Below are positions 17,939 to 25,885 of a DNA stretch of 64,000 nt, piece by piece (positions within the stretch are counted from its first letter, which is position 1; each line of letters begins with the position of its first letter). Where the stretch lies: NCBI RefSeq assembly GCF_015686655.1, contig NZ_JADPMP010000013.1:1-64000 (forward strand). The letters run 5' to 3'. The stretch is from Pontibacter sp. FD36. GTDB taxonomy: Bacteria > Bacteroidota > Bacteroidia > Cytophagales > Hymenobacteraceae. Both the position numbers and the translations under genes were made by a program. Below the pieces are notes generated by a model that worked only from the letters and a program-made list of their open reading frames with translations, was not told where the DNA came from and did no database searches.

Positions 17939-19741
17939 CTATTGCAGCTTCAGCCATTTCGTATAGATCTTCTGTTGCACTGCGGTTGGTTTTTCTACAC
18001 GCTCAAAACGGTAGCGTACGCTCTTATCTGCCACAATCGGAATCTGCAACTCCAGCAGCTTACCGTCGCGCACAACGGTTACCGATACTTTGTCACCGAT
18101 CGTGCGCCCGCTGATCAGGGGAGAAATGTCGCTTTCTACTCTGTAGCCGTCAATAGCGATGAGCTCGTCATTCACGTTCAGGCCTCCCTCCCAGGTGCTG
18201 CTGCCACGGGCTACAGTTTTTACGATGGTGCGTCCATTCTCCACTGCCGTGCCGGCTCCCCAGTTCAGGTTGAGCACGCCTTCGTTCTGGTTAACGAGCC
18301 GCAGCCCGGCGGCTTCGAAATAGCGGTTGTAGTCCGGCGTCTCTGTGCCGTGCACGTAGCTCTGGAAGAAATCGTCCAGCTTGCGACCGGCGAAACGCTC
18401 CAGCGCCTCCTTGAACTCCTGCTCTGTAAAGCCACGGTTCAGCTTCTTGTAGTAACGGTCATACATGTAGCGCATCACGTCATCCAGGCTTTTATCGCCT
18501 TTGGTGTTCTTCATGATCTCCATGTTCAGCAGGTGCCCGAGTACGCCGCCTTTGGTATAATAGGACACTTCGGCATTGTTTGTGTTCTCGTTGCGGCGAT
18601 AGTACTTGATCCAGGCATCGAAGCTGGACTCAGCTACCGTCTGCACCTGGTTGCCTGGCGTGTTCTCCACTGAGTTGATACTGCCTGCCACTACATCCAG
18701 GTAGCGCTCTGTGCGCATCAGACCGGCTCGCTGGGTGATCAGGTCATCGTAATAGCTCGTGATCCCCTCCGACACCCACAGCAGTCGGGTATAGTTTTCC
18801 TTGTCATAATCAAAGGGACCAAGTGGGGCCGGACGCAGGCGCTTCACGTTCCAAAGGTGGAAGTACTCATGCGCTACCAGCGCCATAAAACCGGTATAGC
18901 CCTGCTCGGTGCCATAATTCCAGCGGCTTGTCTGCAAGGTGGTCGAGTTCAGGTGCTCCAGTCCGCCGCCGCCGCGGTGCAGGTTGTGCACAATGAAAAC
19001 ATAGCGGTCAACAGGCAGCTCGCCCATCAGACTGATGCATTCTTCCACTACCTTTTTCATGTCAGCCAACAGGCGCTCAGGCTGGTAGTTACCTTCCCCG
19101 TACATGGCTATTTCGTGGGGCACGCCACCTGCCTCGAATCGAAGCACTTCGTGGTTGCCGATCTCCAGCGGAGAGTCGGCCAGGATGTCGTAGTCAGGGA
19201 AGGTATAAGTAAAGTTGCCTGTGCTTTTGAGGCCGGTAGACACCGTCTTCCAGTCCTTGAAAGGCTGTATCACCAATGTGCCCTGCTGCTTCTGATAGCC
19301 CTCCGGATACATAAATATACTTGTACCGTTCACATAGCCATGCGAAGCGTCCAGGAAGCTGGTGCGCACGCTCATCTCGTAGGCGTATACCTTGTAGCGC
19401 ACTCGCACGGCCTCAGCCTTGTTGCTATATACACGCCAGGTGTTCTTGTCCACCTTCTCGTGGCGCAGCGCTTTGCCTGATTTGTCAGTGGCATGAAAGC
19501 CTTCCACATTCTTCGCGAACTCGCGTACCAGGTATGAGCCGGGAGCCCATACGGGCATTTTATAGTCAATGTAGTTTTGCCGGGCACCGCTCAACTCCAC
19601 TTCTACCTCAAAATAGTGGGTATGCGGCTCCGACATCGACAAGGTATAGCGCAGGTCAGCAGCCAATGTCGACAGGGTGGTTAGGAAAAAGAAACAGAAG
19701 GATAAGAAAAGGTAAAGAATAGGTTGTTTAGGATGAAACAT
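17939..19741 (-). CDS. M61-family metallopeptidase with PDZ domain
   Basis: 600 residues from the ATG at 19741; an in-frame extension upstream (to 19816) would place a basic stretch before the signal peptide and is rejected. The signal peptide (about 1-28, LYLFLSFCFFFLTTLSTLAA) sends it to the periplasm. An N-terminal beta domain is followed by the thermolysin-like zinc domain with H291-E-Y-F-H295 followed by LWNVKRLRP, then a C-terminal PDZ domain (about 490-575, GGLNVNDELIAIDGYRV). This is the glycyl-aminopeptidase (M61) layout. It sits alone between two STAS-like genes. Confidence 0.92.
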   Translation of the reverse strand: MFHPKQPILYLFLSFCFFFLTTLSTLAADLRYTLSMSEPHTHYFEVEVELSGARQNYIDYKMPVWAPGSYLVREFAKNVEGFHATDKSGKALRHEKVDKNTWRVYSNKAEAVRVRYKVYAYEMSVRTSFLDASHGYVNGTSIFMYPEGYQKQQGTLVIQPFKDWKTVSTGLKSTGNFTYTFPDYDILADSPLEIGNHEVLRFEAGGVPHEIAMYGEGNYQPERLLADMKKVVEECISLMGELPVDRYVFIVHNLHRGGGGLEHLNSTTLQTSRWNYGTEQGYTGFMALVAHEYFHLWNVKRLRPAPLGPFDYDKENYTRLLWVSEGITSYYDDLITQRAGLMRTERYLDVVAGSINSVENTPGNQVQTVAESSFDAWIKYYRRNENTNNAEVSYYTKGGVLGHLLNMEIMKNTKGDKSLDDVMRYMYDRYYKKLNRGFTEQEFKEALERFAGRKLDDFFQSYVHGTETPDYNRYFEAAGLRLVNQNEGVLNLNWGAGTAVENGRTIVKTVARGSSTWEGGLNVNDELIAIDGYRVESDISPLISGRTIGDKVSVTVVRDGKLLELQIPIVADKSVRYRFERVEKPTAVQQKIYTKWLKLQ

Positions 19742-19843
19742 GCGGAATAGATGGGTTGATGATTTAAAAGCTTTCCGGCATTTTACGATAAAAAGCCTGC
19801 TTTTCAAAATCCGCAAGGTTCAGGTATAGCGTAATCCTGGTGC

Positions 19844-20257
19844 TCATGCACACTCTGACTGGCGGTGATCCAGCCAGTTGATCGCATCCTGCATATCACA
19901 AAAGGTGTTTATGATGATAAAGGAATTATAGCTCTTCAGCCCCAGCAGGCCGGATTCTTTGATCATGTCATGGTAGCAATTTTCGTCCACTACCAGCGCT
20001 ACATGATTCCCCGTGCCCAAGTGCATCATGATCTGGGGAAAAAGCTGCACCTGTAACCAGGTTTCCTCCTCCTCACTGAGCTTACCGATATTGCGCAGAT
20101 CGAACAGCCACTGCTTCACATGATGCTTCATAGCAAAACGAAAGGCCTCCAGCAACCCTTCTCTGAACTCATCTGCCTGCATTGTCCGGTTGTACTGTAC
20201 CATCAACCGATCTGCCACATAGTCTACTGCACAGGTGTCCGACTTAAACAATTCCAT
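19844..20257 (-). CDS. STAS/SpoIIAA-like domain protein, paralogue 3 of 3
   Basis: 137 residues, soluble. It aligns by eye with the proteins at 14947 and 17207: strand LMVQYNRTMQADEFREGL, strand QWLFDLRNIGKL, then EETWLQVQLFPQI, strand HVALVVDEN and terminal SFIIINTFCDMQDAINWLDH. The fold is inferred as STAS-like, and no catalytic motif is visible. It lies 102 bases upstream of the M61 start on the same strand and may share its transcript. A GGTATAGC octamer (19823-19830) sits 14 bases past its stop. Confidence 0.6.
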   Translation of the reverse strand: MELFKSDTCAVDYVADRLMVQYNRTMQADEFREGLLEAFRFAMKHHVKQWLFDLRNIGKLSEEEETWLQVQLFPQIMMHLGTGNHVALVVDENCYHDMIKESGLLGLKSYNSFIIINTFCDMQDAINWLDHRQSECA

Positions 20258-20521
20258 CCTATCAAGTTTTAAATCATCTGCAAAATCATAAATTTTATAC
20301 TAAAATATAACACTATTATACCATATTAATTTCATTGTGCTGATAATTTATATGAACAGACATAATACTCTGACGAATGGCCCTGAAAAGCCTGTTAAAA
20401 ATGTCGAGGGTAAGTTTTCCGGGTATAGCAAATCAGGGGTTTTCTGAATTCGCTGGCTGGTAGCAGACAGACTGGCACGATATTTCCATAGTTATTGTTA
20501 CTAAACCTAAACCCTATCGCT

Positions 20522-21145
20522 ATGAAAAAGATGATTGCCTTAATGCTTGCCCCTGTCGTACTGCTGTTGATATTGTTATCAGCGGGTACCGATCAGGCGG
20601 CTTCTCCTGCACAGGAAACGACTTCAGTGCGCTTTGCCAGCCTGAAAACAGATAAAACAGAACCTGCAGCTCAGCAAGCCAACTCGGAAAATCGGGATGC
20701 AATGGCTGAGTCCGATACGGATGACGCTGGCCTGAACTGGGTAGATGCCAGTGGCACAATTGTCACGGACTCCCTGATTGCTTATGCTCTGACTTTGATG
20801 GGAACGCCTTATGTGTACGGCGGTACAAGCAACAATGGCTTTGACTGCTCTGGTTTTACTTCGCATGTATACCAGGAATTCGGAGTGCCGGTGACACGCT
20901 CTTCTACTACACAGTCAGAGGATGGTATACCTGTAACGCGTGACGAGGCCCGCCCGGGTGATTTGGTAGTATTTACGGGTACAAACCCGCAGGTACGCGA
21001 ACCTGGTCACGTTGGCATAGTAATTTCTGAGCCCGGCGATACAATCAGTTTTGTGCACTCTTCCTCTAATGGCGGCGTAAAGATCAGCCAGGTAGAAGGT
21101 ACTGGTTATGACAGACGCTTTTTGGGTATCAGGCGTGTGCTATAA
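20522..21145 (+). CDS. NlpC/P60 family cell-wall hydrolase
   Basis: 207 residues from the ATG at 20522; an upstream in-frame Met at 20495 would put nine residues before the signal peptide. The signal segment (MKKMIALMLAPVVLLLILLS) is followed by a Ser/Gln-rich linker (about 25-82), then the NlpC/P60 domain (about 84-207). C109 is in FDCSG, H163 is in GHVGIV and a third polar residue is H179 in SFVHSS, giving the papain-like triad. It should cleave peptidoglycan stem peptides in the periplasm. Confidence 0.93.
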   Translation: MKKMIALMLAPVVLLLILLSAGTDQAASPAQETTSVRFASLKTDKTEPAAQQANSENRDAMAESDTDDAGLNWVDASGTIVTDSLIAYALTLMGTPYVYGGTSNNGFDCSGFTSHVYQEFGVPVTRSSTTQSEDGIPVTRDEARPGDLVVFTGTNPQVREPGHVGIVISEPGDTISFVHSSSNGGVKISQVEGTGYDRRFLGIRRVL

Positions 21146-21239
21146 GGCATAGGTCAAACATAAATTACCTGTAATTACGTAAGATACACTATATAGCCCG
21201 ACTGGCATTAGCCGGCCGGGCAAATTTCATCTAAAAGAA

Positions 21240-21620
21240 ATGAATATGGTGCATCCCTACATAGCTAACTCCATCAACGCTACTATACTAATCCTGGCCG
21301 GACTAGCCGTTTACTTTCTATCTGCTTCACGGCCGATAGTGGCTCTCGCAGCTCCGATGTTTGGCATCCTGCTGCTGGCTACCACCTACCACCTGAAGCG
21401 CCACAACCGCTTTGTATTTCACACCGTTTCTGCCCTTACCTTGCTGGCAGGCTTTCTGCTCATTCTCCGCATCGACCCAGACAACTTCGTGTGGGACAGC
21501 AAGCACGTGCTGATCCTGCTAATGGGCATCAGCTGTTTTTTAGCGGTACTGTCTTATGTGGCTTCATTTTTAAGGGAACGTCGGCTGCGCGACAACACGA
21601 TTTACAAGGACGATCTGTAG
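21240..21620 (+). CDS. Four-helix membrane protein, function unknown
   Basis: 126 residues with four hydrophobic segments (about 12-30, 33-49, 62-80 and 90-110), a basic loop after the second (HLKRHNRF) and a charged C-terminal tail (RERRLRDNTIYKDDL). I do not recognise a family. It lies 94 bases downstream of the NlpC/P60 gene in the same direction and may be co-transcribed. The hairpin that starts at 21683 could end its transcript, though that hairpin's T-rich tail is on the other strand. Confidence 0.65.
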   Translation: MNMVHPYIANSINATILILAGLAVYFLSASRPIVALAAPMFGILLLATTYHLKRHNRFVFHTVSALTLLAGFLLILRIDPDNFVWDSKHVLILLMGISCFLAVLSYVASFLRERRLRDNTIYKDDL

Positions 21621-21677
21621 GGGAAGATAAGCTATAGGTTTTGGTTTCCTACTCACAGGCATACCTAGGTATAGAAA

Positions 21678-21723
21678 AAGAAAAAGCGCCTGGTGTAGCC
21701 CGTCAAGTTACACCAAGCGCTTT
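21678..21723 (-). terminator. Terminator of the structured RNA unit
   Basis: AAAGCGC/GCGCTTT and TGGTGTA/TACACCA form two stacked 7-bp stems separated by one mismatch. On the minus strand the stem is followed by TTCTTTTTC, a good T-rich tail; on the plus strand the tail is poor. Confidence 0.75.
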
Positions 21724-21987
21724 AAGAATCCTTCAAATCTTAACAAGCGGCGCCCTGTTTTGCAGCAGCACCATCACTCAAGACCAAAGGTAATATTTAC
21801 TGCGCAAGCAGTAGATACTCACTGCTTACTAAGCCAGCTCACCGTTAAGGTGAACACTATTACCAAGGCTTACTAAGACGACTGATGGATTAGACATAGC
21901 ACCTCCTTTCTCTTTAGTCCGACATAAACCATGCGCCGCTGCTCGTGGCAGTCATACGCAAGGCCGCAGCACTCGCCGCTTAACTGA
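21683..21987 (-). ncRNA. Candidate structured RNA (about 300 nt), family unknown
   Basis: The unit starts a few bases downstream of a TAACTTTA promoter element and ends in a terminator. Its ends pair: on the plus strand, bases 21974-21983 (CGCCGCTTAA) complement 21740-21752 (TTAACAAGCGGCG) with one bulge. This closes a domain of about 240 nt. Inside, 21771-21776 pairs with 21883-21888, and 21789-21794 with 21859-21864. Two hairpins lie within those (21806-21812 with 21821-21827, and 21839-21843 with 21849-21853). The 5' part carries AGAAAGGAGGTG, complementary over 12 bases to the 3' end of 16S rRNA. I cannot match it to tmRNA, RNase P, SRP or 6S RNA by eye. Confidence 0.55.
21829..21897 (-). 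CDS. Candidate 22-aa peptide with a near-perfect Shine-Dalgarno
   Basis: ATG at 21895-21897 to TAG at 21829-21831 encodes MSNPSVVLVSLGNSVHLNGE followed by Leu-Ala. The preceding bases on the minus strand read AGAAAGGAGGTGCT before the ATG, so GGAGG is 4 bases from the start. Strong Shine-Dalgarno sites are rare in this phylum, where the anti-Shine-Dalgarno is normally occluded by ribosomal proteins. The site is therefore more notable here than in other bacteria. The peptide could be a leader, a signal or chance within a structured RNA. Confidence 0.4.
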   Translation of the reverse strand: MSNPSVVLVSLGNSVHLNGELA

Positions 21988-21992
21988 TAGTA

Positions 21993-22023
21993 TAAAGTTA
22001 AAATAACGCTGATAAGTTCACAA
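21993..22023 (-). promoter_or_regulatory. Promoter of the structured RNA unit
   Basis: On the minus strand TTG (22021-22023) is followed by 20 bases and TAACTTTA (21993-22000). This is one base from the TAnnTTTG consensus and at the spacing expected for the Bacteroidota primary sigma factor. Transcription would start near 21987, just before the 5' closing stem. Confidence 0.5.
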
Positions 22024-22302
22024 GGTTCAGCACTTATTTTATCACATTTTCTTTCCGGCGCATACATACTGGCCTGTTAGTTGTATACTATATTTTTAAG
22101 TCGCTCAGAATGAACCCGGTGCAAATAAAGAACAGGCTGCGACCAGGTATAGGAATATTTAACACTTGCTATCACTTTACCTTCACATAAACGAAAGCTG
22201 CGCTGCCTTACGTAAAAAAATCGACCGGTATCGCCTTTTAGTTGAAAAATGAATTATTTTGTCTATATTTCGTTACTAATCTTATCAAACAAAACCCAAA
22301 TC

Positions 22303-22734
22303 ATGAAAAAACACCTGCTAACCCTTGTAGCCCTTATGCTCTTTTCCACTGTAGCGTGGGCACAGAAACTTTCTCCTGTTGGCATCTGGACCAATGAAGA
22401 AGGCAAAGCTCGCTTTGAGATTTACCAGTCAGGCGATAAACTGTATGGTAAGATCGTGCAACTGAAAGAGCCACTTAGAAATGGCAAGCCGAAACTGGAC
22501 GATAACAATCCGGACAAAAAAATGCGCAACCGCCCACTGCAAGGCATGGTGTTCATGAAAGACTTCAAGTATGATGGCGATAACAAATGGGATGATGGTA
22601 CGATCTATGACCCGGAGAGCGGCAAAACGTACTCTTGCTACATGAAGATGAAGGGCAAAGACAAAATGGAAGTAAAAGGCTATATCGGTATTTCACTCAT
22701 TGGCAGGACACAAAACTGGACCCGTATAGAGTAA
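22303..22734 (+). CDS. DUF2147-family secreted protein
   Basis: 143 residues from the ATG at 22303; an upstream in-frame Met at 22249 would precede the signal peptide. The signal peptide (MKKHLLTLVALMLFSTVAWA) is followed by a small beta-rich domain: SPVGIWTNEEGKARFEIYQ, LYGKIVQLKEP, VFMKDFKYDGDNKWDDGTIY and the final YIGISLIGRTQNWTR. This is the DUF2147 pattern, a lipocalin-like periplasmic domain without known enzymatic role. A TATATTTC promoter-like element lies about 35 bases upstream. Confidence 0.88.
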   Translation: MKKHLLTLVALMLFSTVAWAQKLSPVGIWTNEEGKARFEIYQSGDKLYGKIVQLKEPLRNGKPKLDDNNPDKKMRNRPLQGMVFMKDFKYDGDNKWDDGTIYDPESGKTYSCYMKMKGKDKMEVKGYIGISLIGRTQNWTRIE

Positions 22735-22760
22735 TCGTTTAGTCAGATCATATAATGCAA

Positions 22761-22788
22761 AAAAGGTTGGCCCTAAAGCCAACCTTTT
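22761..22788 (+). terminator. Terminator of the DUF2147 gene
   Basis: AAAAGGTTGGC pairs with GCCAACCTTTT around a 6-base loop, 27 bases past the stop. Confidence 0.88.
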
Positions 22789-22859
22789 CTGTTTTCAACC
22801 CTTTACTGCTATATTAAACTATTTTTAGCGCAAAAGGTTTGCTATCATACCTAACAGGC

Positions 22860-23327
22860 TTAAAATACCTGCAATACTTTGTAGGTCTTGTCACGGAAAA
22901 CAAACGTTTCACCGCTGGTTTTACCAGCCATCGCCTTATAAAGTGGTGACATACCTGAAATGGCGTAAAACGACTCTCCATCTATTTTCATCTCTCCCAG
23001 GCTTACGCCTATAAAGTAGTTCTGCAGTTCCGTCATCACTACCGCTCCAAATGATACTTCCTTATTCTCTTTCGTTGAATTCACCCGTTTAAGAACTCCC
23101 ATGGTCGTAATCAGTTCGTCAAGTTGACGGGCATACATATCCCGCTGTATCTGACAGGCCTCCCTGAATGATTCAAATTTGTCCTCAATAGCGCCGTGGT
23201 GCTCGTTAGCACTTTCCTGTGCCTCGTCCATGGCCTCTTTCGCTGCCTGTATTTGCATGTTTAACAACCTGGTGGACTCCTGCAGCAGTTTTTTCTTCAG
23301 TTCAAGTTCTTGTGTTAGCGTCATCAT
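22860..23327 (-). CDS. GreA/GreB-like transcription elongation factor family protein
   Basis: 155 residues from the first ATG of a Met-Met pair; an upstream extension of 15 residues (to 23372) is open but unlikely. A long N-terminal helical region rich in Glu/Gln/Lys (about 1-85, a likely coiled coil) precedes a small beta domain with VSFGAVVMTELQNYFIGVSL and GMSPLYKAMAGKTSGETF. The latter corresponds to the SPIGxALIGKxxGD segment of GreA. The two acidic finger-tip residues needed for RNA cleavage cannot be placed with confidence. It is separate in sequence from the Rnk-like protein at 11553. Confidence 0.65.
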   Translation of the reverse strand: MMTLTQELELKKKLLQESTRLLNMQIQAAKEAMDEAQESANEHHGAIEDKFESFREACQIQRDMYARQLDELITTMGVLKRVNSTKENKEVSFGAVVMTELQNYFIGVSLGEMKIDGESFYAISGMSPLYKAMAGKTSGETFVFRDKTYKVLQVF

Positions 23328-23628
23328 GATATATACATTATCCGGTAAACGATCAGTTTTGGAGGGTGTCAAAATATCTGTGTCTGCTTATAACTCCGAT
23401 TGACATGGATTGTTTTGAATACGTATAAACAGTAATATTCTGACTCGTAATTGCAATATTAAGCCGATTCCCAGAAGACCTATAACGCAAAAAGCATGTG
23501 AATGTTGGGTGCAGTTACTATAAAAATCTCAGCCCAGATAGGGAAGTTTCAGGATTTCATGTAACTTATACCGCACTACTGGTTCTGTGTTGCCGGAATT
23601 TACCAGGAATCCCAAAACGCCTCTATTC

Positions 23629-25818
23629 ATGAAACACGCTTTACTTCTTTTGCTATGCCTCTTGATGGTAAGTCTACAGGCCGTTGCCACGCACATAGTA
23701 GGCGGCGAACTGGAAATAGAGCATCGTTCAGGCTATACCTACCGCATCACCATGAACCTCTACTTTGACGATGTGAACGGTACACAGGGCGCACGGGACG
23801 CATCAGCCAATATCCGGATTTTTGACAAGCTGAACAACCGCTTTATGATGGATGTGCAGCTGCCCCTGCGCAGCGACACCTATGTGAACTATACCGATAT
23901 AGCCTGCACGATCGGAGAGCTGCGTACACGGCGCATTGTATATTCCCAGGATGTGGTCTTGTCTCCTAATATGTTTAACAGCCCGCAGGGCTACTATATG
24001 GCCTGGGAGCGTTGCTGCCGTAACCGCACGATCAATAACATTGTGATGCCGGATGCAGCCGGACAGGTGTTCTACATGGAGTTTCCGCCTGTTACGAGAA
24101 ATGGCTCTCAGTTCGTCAACTCTTCTCCCCGCCTGTTTCCTCCGCTTAGCGACTATGCTTGCGCAAACGAGCTGTTCTACTACGACTTCAGCGGCACAGA
24201 TGCTGACGGCGACTCGCTGGTGTATGACATGGTTACCCCACTTAATGGTTTCGCCACTGCAGACCCTACCAATGCAGCTCCTATCGCCAGGCCTGCTCCC
24301 TATCCGGAGGTCAAATGGCTGCCCGGTTATAACCGCGAAAACCAGATACAAGGCACCCCTCCTATTATCATTGAAAAGCAAACGGGTAGATTGACAGTAC
24401 GCCCGGACCGTATTGGCCTCTTTGTATTCGCGGTGCGTGTGCAGGAGTATCGCAATGGCGTGAAGATAGGCGAAGTGCGACGCGACTTCCAGCTCCTCGT
24501 GAAAGATTGTCCCCGCAACGAGAGTCCTGCCGTGCAGGCCAGGGTGAACGGCCAAACTACCAATTACAAGCGAGGAGATGTGATCCGGATCAGCCCGGAA
24601 GATGCCCGCTGCCTTAACGTGGAATTTACCGATCCGGATCCTAATTCCAGAATTACACTTTACGCGCGTCCTGTGAACTTCAGCAGCGACCTATATACCT
24701 TCTCAGGTACTACCAGCGGTGTTGTGAACGGTCCGGGCGGGCAGGAGTCGCTCAATGCGACTGTTTGCTTTGATGAATGCTTTGACACGGAGGGACAGGT
24801 CTTTAAGCTCAACCTCATCGTGAAAGACAATGGCTGCAGTCTGCCAAGGCAGGATACATTGCAAGTGAGCTTTGTCATTGATCCTATACCTAATGAACCG
24901 CCTTCAATCCAGTTATCAAAACCTGATCGCTTATTCACTGTGATGGAAGGCGATGTGATTGACTTTAACGTGCTCGGATTCGATGCCGACAATGACGAGG
25001 TCACTATCTCAGCCAGGGGGCTGAACTTTAATATGAACTCACTGCCAATCAATTTCCAGGGCGGCAGCGGCATTGGGCAGGTGCAGTCGCCCTTCAGTTG
25101 GCAAATAGACTGCGAAACGCTCAGGCAGGACACTTATCAGATCGAATTTACGGCGACCTCCATGGTCTGCGGCGAGGAACTGACAAGAACTGAAATCATT
25201 GAAGTGCGAACGGACTACCCGAACCAGCCACCGGTACTGACGACTGACAAACAGGTATTGGTGTTTGAGGTAGACCTGAATGAGCCCTTCGAGGCTAATT
25301 TTGACGGTACTGACCTGGATGGGCACCTGCTCAGTATGCTGGCACGTGGGGAGAATTTTGACCTAGACAAGATGGGGATGACTTTTACGTCGACAGGCGG
25401 ACCAGGCGCAGCTACGGGCAAGTTTAACTGGGTAGCGAATTGCGACGCTTTCCAGCAGGGCGTTCTGCGGGTTGATTTTATACTGCAGGAAGATGCCTGC
25501 GCACCGTCCCCGCTGCAGCTGATTACGATGGAGTTTAAGGTGAAAGTGCCCGATTACAGGGATTTCACACCGCCCAACATCTTCACGCCAAACGATGACG
25601 GCCTGAACGACTTCTTTGAGATACCCGGTATGCCAGCTGACGCTTGCACGAGCACATTTCAGCACATCCGCATCTACAACCGCTGGGGTAAGGAAGTTTT
25701 CGCCAGCACGGCGCATAACTTCAAATGGGACGGTAAGGACGTGAACGACGGGGTATATTACTATGTGATCGACTATGGTGCCGATAAATTCAGAGGCTCA
25801 GTGACGCTGGTGCGCTAG
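23629..25818 (+). CDS. Secreted repeat protein with gliding-motility-type (T9SS type B) C-terminal domain, copy 1
   Basis: 729 residues from the ATG at 23629; the open extension to 23587 would precede the signal peptide. The signal peptide (MKHALLLLLCLLMVSLQAVA) is followed by THIVGGELE, several immunoglobulin/cadherin-like beta domains (two similar units start NEPPSIQLSKPDRLF and NQPPVLTTDKQVL), and a C-terminal domain of about 85 residues. That domain starts FTPPNIFTPNDDGLNDFFEI, contains IYNRWGKEVF and ends RGSVTLVR. The C-terminal domain is the type B signal used by the type IX secretion system to place proteins on the cell surface. The gene is a tandem duplicate of the next one. Confidence 0.88.
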   Translation: MKHALLLLLCLLMVSLQAVATHIVGGELEIEHRSGYTYRITMNLYFDDVNGTQGARDASANIRIFDKLNNRFMMDVQLPLRSDTYVNYTDIACTIGELRTRRIVYSQDVVLSPNMFNSPQGYYMAWERCCRNRTINNIVMPDAAGQVFYMEFPPVTRNGSQFVNSSPRLFPPLSDYACANELFYYDFSGTDADGDSLVYDMVTPLNGFATADPTNAAPIARPAPYPEVKWLPGYNRENQIQGTPPIIIEKQTGRLTVRPDRIGLFVFAVRVQEYRNGVKIGEVRRDFQLLVKDCPRNESPAVQARVNGQTTNYKRGDVIRISPEDARCLNVEFTDPDPNSRITLYARPVNFSSDLYTFSGTTSGVVNGPGGQESLNATVCFDECFDTEGQVFKLNLIVKDNGCSLPRQDTLQVSFVIDPIPNEPPSIQLSKPDRLFTVMEGDVIDFNVLGFDADNDEVTISARGLNFNMNSLPINFQGGSGIGQVQSPFSWQIDCETLRQDTYQIEFTATSMVCGEELTRTEIIEVRTDYPNQPPVLTTDKQVLVFEVDLNEPFEANFDGTDLDGHLLSMLARGENFDLDKMGMTFTSTGGPGAATGKFNWVANCDAFQQGVLRVDFILQEDACAPSPLQLITMEFKVKVPDYRDFTPPNIFTPNDDGLNDFFEIPGMPADACTSTFQHIRIYNRWGKEVFASTAHNFKWDGKDVNDGVYYYVIDYGADKFRGSVTLVR

Positions 25819-25885
25819 CCAAGCATGATAGGACAGGTATAGCTTTGCCTGCCGCATTCATTCACTATTTCTTAATTGTGAAACA

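Larger units (their letters stand above)
21621..22302. other. Gene-poor region holding a structured minus-strand transcription unit
   Basis: About 680 bases without a long gene. A 12-bp palindrome ATACCTAGGTAT lies at 21661-21672. Bases 21678-22023 hold a promoter, structured RNA, 22-codon frame and terminator, all on the minus strand. The remainder up to 22302 is the promoter zone of the DUF2147 gene. A 64-codon minus-strand frame (21873-22067) is in a different frame and is not protein-like. Confidence 0.6.

Noticed and set aside
21900-21911. CACCTCCTTTCT on the plus strand as a 16S rRNA 3'-end fragment
   Set aside because: The match is 12 bases only; the preceding sequence does not continue as 16S rRNA. 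It is better read as a Shine-Dalgarno on the other strand.
21873-22067. 64-codon minus-strand frame overlapping the structured RNA
   Set aside because: It runs through the predicted promoter and 5' closing stem in a different frame from the Shine-Dalgarno peptide and is not protein-like.
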